From contig CM018038.1 of NCBI GenBank assembly GCA_008638375.1, forward strand, positions 16,390,515 to 16,454,514: a stretch of 64,000 nt of DNA. Reading direction: 5' to 3'. Below are positions 1-12,479 of the stretch, in pieces. Source of the DNA: Nyssa sinensis (Eukaryota; Streptophyta; Magnoliopsida; Cornales; Nyssaceae). Position numbers and translations under genes: made by a program. How positions within the stretch are numbered: position 1 is the stretch's first letter; every line of letters begins with the position of its first letter. Below the pieces are notes generated by a model that had not been told where the DNA came from, searched no databases, and saw only the letters and a list, made by a program, of their open reading frames with translations.

Positions 1-1049
1 TGAAAATTGGGTAGAAAACAGGTCGGAATAGTGATCGGAACAGTGGCCGTCGCCAGAGAAGACCACCGGCGTATTGCTGGAGAAGACGACACTGTTGTCT
101 TCGGGTCAAATGGGCCATGGGTCAGATCCAAGTAAGGACCCGACCGAAACAGAAACGGGCCAGCTATTTATGTCAAAACGGAGCAGTATTGGTTAAGTTA
201 AAGAGGTTTTAAAATTGAATTGGGAGTGTTTGGTTAGGAGGTTAAGAAATTAAATTGAAATCTGATTTAGGGATGGGGATAGTCTAGTCCAGTTTTATAG
301 TTAATCGTTGCTTGGCTATTTTAATTGAGAATAGTAAAATCCGAAATTCTGATTTTAGCCCAATAGTTGTTGAATTTGAAATTTAACCCTAGATTTGTAA
401 TAATTATAAAAAGACCCAGAACTTATGGTTAATTATGATTTGACCCAAGTGGATACAATATTATTTAATTAAATAAATATTAAAAAAAAAATTATCAAAA
501 TGCTCCTAAGTCAAAAAGGAGTCAAACAGACTCCGATTAAAGTAAACAAATAGTGAATTTTTATTATTTTTAGCATTTCGGACTCAACGATGGAGTCTGA
601 TTTATGAAAATAGGTCTCGAGAAGTAAGAACCCGTAAAGGTGCAAAATGATCGTTTTGCCCTTTTTTAGTACAAATGTTTGAATTAAAATCCACGAAAGC
701 CTAAACCAACTTTGTTTGATGTTCCAGATTCAATAGTAGAGTCTATTTGAGTAAAAGAGATACTAATAGTAAAGAGACATAAAATTTGATTAATAACATA
801 ATTCATATAACTATAGACTAGGATGCGTTTTATGAATCATAAGAACGCCAAGAGGAAAGGAGAAGGCGGTTTGACTTTCTAGACAGATACAAAAAGAAGT
901 AAGTAATATCTAATTTTTGCATGTGATACTTCCAGCCATGTTAACAGTTTTTCATATATTACCTATTGTATTCCATACATACCAGAAGTTATTGAGTCCA
1001 CATTTGATATTGTTCTATCTTGTGGAAAGTATTTATTATTTACCATATA
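1..1049 (+). mobile_element. Older long solo LTR, left part (continues off the window)
   Basis: This stretch resembles the interior of the long LTR nested to its right. The segment around 530-700 (pattern 'cggactcaac..tggagtc', then 'gtgcaaaatga', then 'ttttgccctttt') recurs near 3,730-3,870 and near 9,070-9,215, and in reverse orientation near 39,540-39,620. The element is interrupted at 1,049 by a younger LTR and resumes at 5,412. No gag or pol coding is visible. Its left end lies outside the window, so its target-site duplication cannot be checked. Confidence 0.75.
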
Positions 1050-4000
1050 TGTAATATCTCGACCCGGGATATGGCACTTAAACCGAGATAGACCTGGTCG
1101 AGTACACGTAAATCGAGATAGGTCAAGTCAAGTAGCGTAATTCTAGTTGTAACCGAACATGAGTTTCGAATAAAATAGAATAATTTCAATTAAGTCCAAA
1201 GGGTCAAATAATAATACCGAGCTTTGACTCAGCAAGGATCATAATATCAAGAGTAAACCGAGACCGATTCAGACCGAGAATAGTAGACCCCAAGATATAC
1301 CGAATTATTTTAATGAGTAACATACGGTGACGAGTACGATTACCGAGACAATTAGTAGAAATTATAATCTCATGTAATTACGAGATTAAGAAAAGCCAAG
1401 TACGAATACACCGAGCCAATAAAAATAATACCCAACATATATCCGAAGCATCGCAATAAATAATATACAGTAATGGGCACGTAGTTCGAGACAGATAGCG
1501 AGAATTATAAATGAAGTAACTTCGATATTAAAAATATACAAGAAGTAGTTTTGAGTAACCCCGAGTGTCTGGGAGTACCGTACAATAAACCCGAGCGGTA
1601 CGGAGAATCGTGTACGTATGCCAGTATATACATCGATATAGGTGCACAGTGCATTTTAAATAAATGCAAGAATATATATATGAAATAATATATATATACA
1701 CATAAATATAAAAATATATATACATAAATATATGTATATGTGGCTATGCACGTATATATATTATATAAATACATGTATTAGTATAAATAGATATATTATA
1801 TATATAAAATAAAATGGAGAATTTTTATTATATATATAAGCATGCAATTGGAAAAATAAAGAAAGAGAAAGGATAGAAAAGTGTGTGGTGTGTTTAAGAT
1901 ATAATATGTATATATACATATCATGTGAGCCAGGAAAAGCAAGAATAGAAATGAAAAGAAAAAGAATAGAAAAGGGAAATTTAGTGGTATATATATGAGC
2001 ATCGTGTGTGATGGTACAGGTCGGTTACAGCATAAAACAATTATATAGATATAATATTGTGTGTCTAGGAGGCGTGCAACAGAAGCTAAAGAAAACAAAA
2101 AGAAAGAAATGAAAAAGGGTCAAATCAAGGAGGCTACAGCCGTAGCTGTTGGAAAGAAAAGAGAGAAAAAGGTGGGGCGGTGCAGGTTACGTGAACAGGA
2201 AGAGAAAAGAAAAGAAAAAGAAAAAAAGAAAAAAAAAAAAAAAGGAAGAGAGGGGCGGTTCAACAGGGACAGTTATATATATATATATATATATTTGTGT
2301 GTTGTACAGGGCTATGCAAGAAAACAATTGGTAGAAAAATATATAAAATTATATATGTGTGTTTGTTATGGCGCTGAAGCAAGAGAAAAATGGAGAAGAA
2401 GGGAGAATAAGTGGGCAACCGAGAGAGAGAGATTGTACAAAAGCAGTGCAGGAGAAATTGTGTATATACGTGTGTGTTGTGTAGTAGAACAGAGAGGGAG
2501 AAGAGCAGCAGCAGCGCTGCAACAAGTGCAGCGTGTGTTGCGCTGTGTGGGTTTGGTTGTGGCTGTGCTACAAGTGGGAACAGCAGCAGTGCTATAATAG
2601 GGAGAAGGGAAGATTGAGAGATTGGGTTACTGCTATGGTGGAGGATCCAAGCGGCTGCTGTGATGAAAAATTGAAAGAATTGGTGCAGCAGTCCTCAAGA
2701 TGTAGTGCAGCAGGGTGGAAATAAAATAGTGCAGCCCATGAAGCTTTTAATAGGAACCAATTTATATATATATATATATGTTGTGTGATGACAGTGCAGC
2801 GCAGAAAGCGGTGAAGGGTCTGATTGGGTTCTTGTGATGGATTAGAGTAGGGAAATGGAACAACAGTGCAGCAGATTTGCTTGTGTAGCGGCTGCCGTAA
2901 TGAAATTGGAGAACCTGGAGGGATTTGGAAGAAACAGGTGGGATTATGTGTGTTGTTTATGTTGGTTGGATTGGTTTAGAATGGGTTGTTTAGAGTTTAT
3001 TGCAAGCAGTTCAAGGCAGCAACAGGCCTGGAGAAAATTAAGAGAAGCAGTAGCCGCAGGATCGGATGGATTGGAAGGTTGGTGAGTGACTGTGGCTGCT
3101 ATCCAGTGCAATTGTGGTGTTAAAACTAGAAGAAATTAAGTTAGTGTGCAGCAGAGAAATTATACATATTTATACGTGTTGCCACGAGTGGAACAAGAGC
3201 AGTACAGAGGTATCAACAGGGTAAGACACTGAATTTTAGTCTTGGATTTTTAGAAGCATGAATAATTAGATTGATTGTGGGATTTCATTAAGCATAGAAA
3301 TTGTTTTAGAAATTGCAAATTGGAATCCAGAAAAATAATCCAGAAACTAGAGGGAAGGAAACACAACTTAGCGGCTGAGTTTTGTGATTTTATTGGGCCA
3401 AACCGAATCAGGTACGACCCGACCCACCCATTCAGATAGTTGCCCAACACTGTTATTGTATGGGTAAAATTTTAGATTTGAGTTCGGGAGGTGTTTGGTT
3501 GAAAAGGAGAAGCTATCCAACGATTGGCTTACAATGAAAAAAAATAATGGAAACATATAGGAATTGGAAAAATTACGGCCAGATTGGAATAGAATTTGTG
3601 AAATTATAATCGTACCCAGAAATTATAGTTAATTATGAATTAACTCAAGGAATAAATTAAATTAATATTAATTTAATTTATTAGAAGAGGGGAAATTATC
3701 AAAATGTCCCTAAGTCGAACAGTAGTCCAACGGACTCCGAATAAATTAATTGAATAGTGGATTCTTATTATTTCGAGCATTCCAGACTTAATCGTGGAAT
3801 CCGATTTGAGAAAAGAGATCCCGAGAAATAATAACCCATAAAAGTGCAAAATGACTGTTTTGCCCTTTTCAGTGCAGAAGTCCAAATTGAATTCCGCGAA
3901 AGCCTAAACCGACTTTGCTCAACATTTTGGATTCAATAGTAGAGTCTATTTAAGTAAAAGAAGTATCAATAGTAAAGTGACATAAAATTCGATGAATAGC

Positions 4001-5406
4001 ATAATTCAAGTAACGATAGACTAAGATGTGTTTCATGAATCTTAGGAACACCGAGATACAAGAAGAAGGCAGTTTTGACCTTCTAGACAGATATAGAAAG
4101 ATGTAAGTAATCTCTGATCTCTACATGTGTTACATTCCAAGCCATGTCAACAGTTTTTCATATATCACTTGTTGTATTCCATATATACCAGTGTTTATTG
4201 AGCCACATTGATATTGCCCTATCATGTGGAAGTTATTGATTTCTATTTATATCTAGATCATGATTGTACATTTGTGCATGGATTCCTTTTTGTACACTTG
4301 TACCCAGGGCTGTGAGGGCTAGACAGTATATTCGAAGTAGTCTAGTAATCATAGTTCAGATAACTATCGTTACGTCAGATTGCCAAGAACAGTTATGTTC
4401 CACATTTATACTCTTCATGTAAGTAGCATGATCCTGATATATTATTAGTGCCGAATTTGTGCTCAGTCACATCTCCATCTGATGCTATTTACGACCAGCG
4501 GGTCCAGTTATGACCTTCGGGTCTAGTTATGACCTTCGGGTCTAGATTTCGAGCAGATTATTATTATACAGTGTACACAGCTGTATTCAAACAGCCCGTA
4601 GCAGATCTGAATACGAGCTCAGAGCCATATTCAAACAGCCCATAGTGGATCTGAATACGAGCTCAGAGGGTAGCCGGGCCCCAACCGAGTGCACCAACCA
4701 GTTTTGATATCACTATCATTTATTGATTTTCATAGCTTGATCATATTATATCATTTTAAATGATCATGAGATTTCACAGCTTTCATTTGAGTGCATATGA
4801 TTATACTTGAGACAGCTCATGACTGTAGCAGTATGATTAGATTATCAGACAGATTTCATTGCTTTATCATTTGAGTTTCTATCATTTGATATTGAGTTCT
4901 ATCTTCATTGACTGGCTAGTACATCTGCATTTATCCTAGTTCTTTTATGGATAATGTTTTCTATATTCTTGTACACATGGTAGAGCAAAGGAGAATTACT
5001 TATTGAGCTTTAGTTAGCTCACCCCAAACTTACCACCCCTTTCAGGAAATGAAGCTGTAGAAGAGCAGTAGTTGTAACAGTAGCAGTAGCAGTCAGCTAG
5101 ATAGCAGTGGACATTTCTTTTGAAGTTGTAAGTGTAATATTTAGTACAGACAGTCTTGTAACTCTCCTATGTTATCCACGTCTTGGGGATGAACAGTTGT
5201 ATTAAGAAATTTTATATTCTGCATATTGTAAACATTATATATATATATATATCACATGCAACTTTTAATTAATTAATTCCGCATTTTAGTTGTTGCATGT
5301 TAGTAGCACTGATTGTGTTGCAAGTTGAGACCCTTGGTTCGACAAGCAGCGTCGGATTGGGTGCGCGACACGAGATCCGCATAAGGTGAGGTCTCGGGTC
5401 GTGACA
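1050..5406 (+). mobile_element. Solo LTR of a very long-LTR retrotransposon (4,357 bp)
   Basis: It begins TGTAATATCTCGACCC and ends GGTCGTGACA, the TG...CA ends of an LTR. It is flanked by an exact 5-bp duplication, ATATA (1,045-1,049 and 5,407-5,411). Joining the flanks restores the older LTR: the outer sequence 'ttgtacac..tgcatagattcctttttgtaca' at about 5,420 has its counterpart inside this LTR at about 4,260. No protease, reverse transcriptase or integrase reading frame occurs inside, so this is a single LTR left after LTR-LTR recombination, or a non-coding derivative. The purine-rich open frames between about 2,060 and 3,085 are compositional artefacts. Gypsy-type origin (chromoviruses can have LTRs this long) is inference only. 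Confidence 0.85.
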
Positions 5407-5411
5407 ATATA

Positions 5412-6529
5412 TCTCGATCATGATTTTGTACACTTATGCATAGATTCCTTTTTGTACATTTGTACCTAGAGCCGTGAGGGCCAGACAGTTATGTTCGAAG
5501 CAGTCTCGTAACCTTAGCCCTCGAAAGCTATAGTTATGTTACGTTGCCGAGAATCAGTTATGATTCCACTATACTCTTCGTGGAAGATAGCATGATGCTG
5601 ATATATTATTAGTGCCGAATTTGTGCTTAGTCACAAACTCCATCTGATGCTTACTACGACCTTCGGGTCCAGGCTCCAAAAGGAACACCAGCTACGTTGC
5701 TATGTGAGGTATGGGACGTAGAGGTACATTGTATACAAAGTTTAGTATTATTCAGGTATCCTGGTTTGGAATTGAATATGAGCTTAGGGGGAATTCTAGG
5801 CCCCATTTAGAGTGCATCCACTTTTATTGATATCACTATCATTATTGATTATCATAGCTTGATCATATTATTTCATTATGAATGATCATGAGATTTCACA
5901 GCTTTTTATTGAGTACATATTATTATACTTGAGACAGCTCATGACTGTAGCAGTATAATACTTGTTAGCATATCAAATCTTCATTGTTTTATCATTTGAG
6001 CTTCCTACCATCTGATATTCCTTGATGAGTTCCATATTTCTTGACTGGCTAGCACATTTGCATTTATCTTATTTCTTTTATGGATTATGCCTTCTATATA
6101 TACTTGTGCACATGGTAGAGTAAAGGAGAATTACTTACTCAGCTTAAATTAGCTCATCCTAAACTTACTAAAATATTTCAGGAAAGAAAGCTGTAGAGGA
6201 GCAATAGCAGTAGCAGTCAGTTAGATAGCAATGGACATATTTGAGATAAATGTAATGTATAATATTCAGTACAGTCTTGTAGCTCTCCCATGTCATCCAC
6301 GTCTTGGGGATGTAATGTATCAGACTTTTTTAAAGTCTGTATTTTGAGAACCAGATTCTATATACATGCAACTTTTATTTAGAGACTTCCGTTATTTATG
6401 TTATGATATTTATTGCATGTTAGTAACACTGATTGTGTAGCAAGTTTCAGATGAGATTCGGTTCGGCAAAAGGATCGGGCTGGGGTTCGCGATTCGAGAT
6501 CCGTAGAGGGTGGGTCTCGGATCGTGACA
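5412..6529 (+). mobile_element. Older long solo LTR, right part
   Basis: Continuation of the LTR interrupted at 1,049. It aligns with the last 1.1 kb of the nested LTR: 'tactacgacc..tcgggtc', 'catgagatttcacagctttt', 'gctcatcctaaacttact', 'catccacgtcttggggatg', and the terminal 'gagatccg..gggtctcgg.tcgtgaca'. The element ends at 6,529 with GTGACA. No coding sequence is seen. Divergence from the nested copy is clear to the eye, consistent with this being the older insertion. Confidence 0.8.
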
Positions 6530-7199
6530 CCTATTTTAAGGAGTGAATTATTTGTATGTTAAAGCACATTTAAAAAATTAGTGCATGTGGTTCTTGTGAT
6601 AATTTTTATAAGGAAATATGTAAGCTTAAGAGAAAATCGCATCGAAATTAATATAGGACAGGTAGCCATTATAAGAAAGTTGCATTACTCCATTTAAATG
6701 TTTGTTTCTCTCATTCAAGTAAGTCATGCAAATCTTCTATTTATTTTCAAATATTTGCATTGTTGCTTCGTATTATGTATATAAAAGTTATTTTGTGTTT
6801 CTTAAAACCTTAATTTATTGCATAGATTGGAGTTCCTGATTTTTTGAAATTAATAATTTAAGACCACAGAATAATTTATTGTCATAATGGGCATCAAACT
6901 TGGAAAAGATTCTACTCAATATAGTGTCATCCCTTTAAACTTAGTTTTCCATAAAATTGTGAGCTACATTTTCCTTCCAATATGTCTTTGGGACTCGCTA
7001 TCAATTTTAGTTAACAAAATCATAACTTACATGAAAAAAAACGATAACCCATTCACCATTAACTTTTTATTGATAGTCTTATAGTCGAGTGACATAACCT
7101 TAACTCTTTCATAGAAAAAGTCAAGGGTTTAATCCATGTCAGTGGTGAGAGATTTGAGCCCTACCTATGGTGTGGGCAAAGAGGTTATGGATTAATAGG
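6530..7199. other. Intergenic spacer with a possible tRNA-derived SINE head
   Basis: No gene is recognised; the 65-codon frame at 6,887 has no recognisable features. From about 7,083 there are segments resembling pol III A and B boxes: 'tagtcgagtgaca' and, about 45 bases later, 'gggtttaatcca'. They are followed by a moderately G-rich body that continues at 10,561 after the inserted LTR. This may be a SINE split by the LTR at 7,205, but no poly(A) end or flanking duplication was found. Confidence 0.3.
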
Positions 7200-7204
7200 G
7201 TAGC

Positions 7205-10200
7205 TGTAATACCCTGACCCAAGCTATAATCGAGTGAGCCATGTAAACCCGAGCCGTTAGGGCTTTCTGTTATAAAATTGAATGAAATGGACGGTTTGGA
7301 ATATCAATAGTTTGAAAGTACGAATAATATCAGGCGATACTCGAGCAAGCCATAAACGAATGCCGAAATAAAAATAAATAAAATAAAATAAAATAGATTA
7401 AAAAGAAAAATAAAATAAAATAAGAAAATCAAAATCAAAATCAAAATATAGATATAGAAATGAGCATATACATATATATATGTAGGTGTATAAATATATA
7501 TATATATATATATATCAGTAAATATATATATATATATATGGAAGCATGATATATATATATATATGGTAAACAATATATCTGTGTATATATATATATATAT
7601 ATAGTGGACGTATGGTTGTGATATGGAAATCAATATATATATATATATGTAGGTGTATAAATATATATATATATATATCAGTAAATATATATATATATAT
7701 ATATATGGAAGCATGATATATATATATGGTAAACAATATATCTGTATATATATATATAGTGGACGTATGGTTGTGATATGGAAATCAATATATATATATA
7801 TATAGTTCACCGCATGGCCATAATCCCACAACAAAATAAGGAAAGGAGGTGGAATTATGGGAATGGAAAAGGGAAGTTAATGAGAAGGAAAGGAAAGAGA
7901 GGGCAAGAATTATGGGGAGGAGCAGCTATAACCGCATGCAAAGGCATGCGTGAGGAAAAAAAAAAAAGAGAGAACTAGAAGGTGGGAAGAGAAGAAAAAG
8001 GAGGAACTGAGGCCAAGAGGAAGGTTCTGAAACTCAAAAAAGGGGAGTTAGGGCGCTTAAAAGGGTGATACTGCAAGCAAGCTTGGAACTAGGTAATTCT
8101 GTCTTATTTTTTTAAATGCATGAAAGTTAGTTTAAAATATAGGGTCCTGTAGAGCATGAAAAATGGATTATTTAGCAAAAAGAATTAGAAAAAAAGATGC
8201 AAGGAAGAGGGAGAAAAATGCATTTACAGGTTTTTCTATTTGAAACAGGTTTATGATTTTATTGCATGAAACTCAATTTAAATGCTTTGAAATTATTCTC
8301 ATAAGGTACAGAAATCATGTGGGAATTATTTTGGGTTTTAAAATAGTAAAAAACTACCACAAAATGGAAAAAATGACCCTTGCCGAAAAACCACACAACC
8401 TCACCGGAGCTGGGGTTTCTTCCAATTTCGAGAGGGTCTGATGCTCCAATCTAGAAACCGAGGTTAGATATGAGTTTTTTTTATGAAAAATAGGTTCAAA
8501 CCCATCGGAAACTGCAAGAAAAATCACCGTCAGCGAGTCACCGTCGTCGGGGGAGACAATCGAAAAAACGGAAAAGAATGAGGAGCTTACGCGCACACTG
8601 TGTCATTTTGCTTCAAGATTTAAATGGGACAGGGGCTATTTGGGGTCTAGAAATTCAGGTTTAATGGATATTATAATTGGGAATAAGAGTTGTCCTATCC
8701 TGGGTTAAACAGTCATCCACTGTTTGGTTAGGTGAAAAAGAAAAAAAATGGTGAGGGGGCTGCTGCCCCCCACGAATGGAACTTGAAACCTAGGGGGGTT
8801 GAAGCACAAGTAGGAACTACTGTGCCACTAAGGCACATGTGGTCTATTAGGTCCAAATAATATATATTATAGATACATTTAATTAATTTAATAAATTAGT
8901 TTAATTTAATTAATTATTACATTAATTTTTGATATGCAAATTAGTTAAACAAATAGTGTAAATTTATTATTTTGGACCTTTTGGATCTAGTGGTGAGGTC
9001 CATTTCATGAGACGGAGTTCCAAAAAATAAAACACCCGTAGAAATGTCAAAATGACCCAAATACCCCTAAGTCAAATGTGAGTCAAACGGACTCCGATTG
9101 AATTAAGTAAATAGTGAAATTTTATTATTTCAAACCTTCTGGACTCAACAGTGAAGTCCAAATTGAGAAAACAGAACCCAAAAAATAGAGGCATGTAAAA
9201 TGACCATTTTGCCCTTTTAGTATAGAAGTCCAAATTGAAAACCGTGAAAGCCTAAATTAGTAAAAGAGATACTTAGAGTAGCGAGGTGTACAATTGATAA
9301 ATGACATAAAAATTGAGACGTGTTTATTGGTGTATAGGCAAGTCAAAGGGAAAGGAAAAAGTCACGGAATACTAGGACGTACTGATAAAGTAAGTAAACT
9401 TCTATCTTTTATACGTAGTTTTCCAAGCCACATTCTTTATATTATTGCCAAAATTTTATACTCATGTACGTACCGGCTGCTATTATCGCATCATTGATAT
9501 TGTCCTATCTGGTGGATGCTTATTGACTATTATCTCATAATTGTTTTATTATATTGTGCCTTGAAAGGCATATTATTGTATGGTACTGCATGATATTCCA
9601 TACTTTATACACTTCTTATGGAATTACGATAGAATCCTAATTTATGATAAATGTCAAATTTTGTGCTCAGTCACAATATCCATATAATGCTATCTGATTG
9701 ATCGGACTTACGGGTCGATTTATGGGACCTACAGGTCGAGTCCTTGAACGGACACATGGAAATAATGACATTTTTTATGCAGTGAGTTAAAACTGGCATT
9801 TTATATGCATTCATGTTAAGGGGGGTATGCCGGGCCCCCCAAAAGACCGAGGGTCTGCCAAACCCTGAATAGAGTAAATGCATCACTCATGTTTGACTGT
9901 TATGTTGACGTTTATGGAATTCATAGGATGTTTTCATTTTTCTATGAATAGTTCTATGTTGATAGTTCTTTATTTATTGGACTTGACTGTGACTGATTTA
10001 TTGTGGCAGTATATTTATGTTGATTGTGATTATTGAGTTTTTCCCATATTCATGCTACAGAATTACTCATAATTGTTATTGTGCCTTACTATTCATTGGC
10101 CATTGTGGCATTTTACTGTTAACTGCAACTGTTGTCATGATTGGCTATCATGTTACCCTTTGAGTTCACGTTTTTCTATGTTAACCCTAACCCGTATTGG

Positions 10201-10555
10201 AGATAGACTTTTACTTATTGAGCGTTGTTAGCTCACCCCACTTATTATTTTTTCAGGTGAGTATGCTACAGAACCACAGTAGGAGATTAGGAGCTTAGGG
10301 AGAAAATTGAGGAGCATGATAGAATAATGTAGTCTCTCCCATGTACTCGCCACCTAAAAGTGGTTTTATGTTTAGTTTATTGTCAGATGCATTTTTTCAG
10401 TCATTAAACAATATTTTTTGTTAAGAATTCCGCAATTTAATGTTATGTTCACATTTATTGTCATCATTGATACAAAGAATAAAAAAAAATAGGGACGGTC
10501 ATTGAGTCGGCCCCGCGACACGAGATTCGCATAGGGTGGGTTTCGGGTCGTGACA
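7205..10555 (+). mobile_element. Solo LTR of the long-LTR family (3,351 bp)
   Basis: It starts TGTAATACCCTGACCC and ends TTTCGGGTCGTGACA, and is bounded by an exact 5-bp duplication, GTAGC (7,200-7,204 and 10,556-10,560). It shares landmarks with the LTRs to its left: 'gtgctcagtcaca', 'gctcaccccactta' followed by a pyrimidine run and 'caggtgagtatg', and the terminal 'cgcgacacgagat.cgcatagggtgg'. No coding sequence for transposition is present. The left part contains an (AT)n-rich tandem duplication. The exact duplication shows that a full element inserted here and later recombined to one LTR, or that a non-coding derivative inserted. Confidence 0.9.
7481..7797 (+). repeat. Two-unit tandem duplication with (AT)n tracts inside a solo LTR
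   Basis: Two units of about 168 and 149 bp share, in order, 'gtaggtgtataaata', 'cagtaaatatat', 'ggaagcatgatat', 'ggtaaacaatatatctgt', 'gtggacgtatggttgtga' and 'ggaaatcaatata', separated by (AT)n tracts of different lengths. The long tyrosine/isoleucine-rich open frames across it (for example on the minus strand at 7,304-7,834) are translations of this repeat, not genes. Confidence 0.9.
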
Positions 10556-10560
10556 GTAGC

Positions 10561-11434
10561 TAAATGTCTGACTTTGGAACTAGACCTCACATCATCTCAA
10601 AGGGTCTTGGGAGCCCTTAACATTGGCAAAAAAAATGCCATTATCTCCTTACCATACCTTTAACCATAACTATCTCTATTTTTGTTGAGCTTTCATGATA
10701 GTTGGTTTTAGCCTAGCTAATTAGCATAAATTGTCATAAAAGACTACTCCGATGCACAAGATTTTTGTCACTGCAGGACCTAGGAAGAATTAAATGTATG
10801 CAACTTTACCTCTCTAAATGGAGCAAATGTTGTCGCGACTCTAAACATTTTATATTTTGTAATCTTCTCTTCGTGCCTTGGAGCACAAGCCGCCTCAATC
10901 GTTTTGGCTAACTTTTAGCCTTCTTACACAACTTTAAGTTACCTCATAGGATCTCTCTAAAATATATTTGTTAGGAATTGTACCATAACAATCAAATCAT
11001 AGGCAAGGAAATAACACTACATAGTCTAATCTCTTTAATCCCTAAGTTAGTTTTCAACTAGGATTGATAACGAGGGAACATGTCATGTCTTCTTATCCCA
11101 TCTTAATTTTTCATGAAACGAGTTTAAAAAGTATATAAACAGATCAAGAACAATAAAAAAAATTATAAAACTCAAAATGATCAGGAATGGAGCTAAGAAA
11201 TGGAAATTTAAACCCACCATAGTTTAATTATAACTAAAAATGACTTAAACATCCATTTGTATTTTGATATATCTAACCTACTCAATAATATACATAATTA
11301 TGAAATAATAATACTAAATTAATTAATTTTTCTTCATTTATTACTTTTATAAAAAGATAATAAGTTTTAGTAAAATCAAGACTAGGCGGGTATGAGTTTA
11401 GTACAATTATGCGGGGTAGATATGATATTTTTTT
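10561..11434. other. Intergenic, no gene seen
   Basis: The sequence directly after the GTAGC duplication continues what was interrupted at 7,199. The rest is AT-rich, with scattered short frames and no recognisable domain, RNA gene or repeat boundary. Confidence 0.6.
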
Positions 11435-11960
11435 GGAAAAAAATACTAAAAAGTCCCTAAAATAAAATTTTCAATCCAAAAAACTCAATATACATTTTTT
11501 ATATCTAAATAGTTCAAAAAAGAAACTTTTAATACAAAAAAGTCAAATTGTTAACTTCCATCTTAACATTGTTAAAAAATATTATTGATTTTACAAAAAT
11601 GACCTTTAAGATATATTTTAGAAAAAAATACTAAAAAATATATAAAATAAATTTTTCAATCCCAAAAAATCATAACATTTTATAAAGTAAAATTTTATTT
11701 TTTAGGCATTTTAGATAAATTAAAAATGTTATGTTTTTTTTTTTAATTAAAGAATTTGTTTTATTTATTATTTAGTATTTTTTAAAATGTATCTTGATGA
11801 TTGTTTTGGTCTAATTAATAATATTTTCTAACGGTATTAAGATGAAAGTTAATAATTCGATTTTTTTGTATTAAGAGTTTTTTTTTTTAAATAGAAAAAA
11901 TATATCATAAACTTTTTAAATTTAAAAAAAAGTATTTTAAAACTTTTTAATATTTTTTCC
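11435..11960. mobile_element. Fold-back MITE, copy 1 (about 526 bp)
   Basis: The two halves are nearly complementary. The left end reads 'ggaaaaaaatactaaaaag' and the right end, read in reverse complement, 'ggaaaaaatattaaaaag'. Complementarity continues inward to an AT-rich centre near 11,700. A second copy with the same internal order lies at 55,234-55,763. There is no coding capacity. The superfamily is unassigned because a clear target-site duplication cannot be read in the T-rich flanks. Confidence 0.75.
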
Positions 11961-12479
11961 TATTTTATTTGAGACGAGGCGAGACGAGATGGATTGGATT
12001 GGAATTTTTTTTTTAAACGAAAGTAGAGTAAGTTCGGAATAGGAAAGTCTCGTTCCATATTTGTCTTATTGATATCATATTTTTAGCTAAAATTTTTAAA
12101 AGGTGAGACATTATTTTTTATTATTTTATTTTTGTGTTTTGGTAGCTCTGCTATCACTCATACATGTTTCCCATCTAAGTTAGATTAATGGAAATTTTGA
12201 ATTTCAATCTGAGCAAACTTTCTCAATTTGAAGTAGACGTGATGAGTTCGAGTTTCACTCCTCTATTAAAGGAGTATGAGTATTATTTTCACTCAATTAT
12301 GAGTTGAAATAAATTACTTACAAATGTCTATATTTAAGAGACTCTTAGTTAGGATTTGTGTAGGGTTAATTATTTTGGTTGATTATTGATTGTAATATGT
12401 TAAAGTATTTAATTAATTAATTATAATTCATATATTATAATACCTCATTACTTTTTTTTTAAAAAAACTTGGGCCCACT
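11961..12479. other. Intergenic, possible degraded SINE
   Basis: No gene. Around 12,235-12,300 a tRNA-like B-box segment ('gatgagttcgagtttcactc') is followed by 'ggagtatgagtattatttt', and near 12,450 by 'ataatacctcatta' and a T-run. The same order occurs in the better-preserved piece at 34,395-34,471 plus 42,466-42,643, so this may be a decayed member of that SINE-like family. Confidence 0.35.

Noticed and set aside
2061..2597. 178-codon plus-strand open frame
   Set aside because: It lies inside a solo LTR; the translation is K/E/R-rich low complexity from purine runs with an (AT)n tract, with no domain.
7304..7834. 176-codon minus-strand open frame
   Set aside because: A Y/I repeat translation of (AT)n tracts in a tandem duplication; not a gene.
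1..10560. One complete long retrotransposon with LTRs at both ends
   Set aside because: Each LTR has its own target duplication and there is no gag-pol between them, so they are separate insertions.
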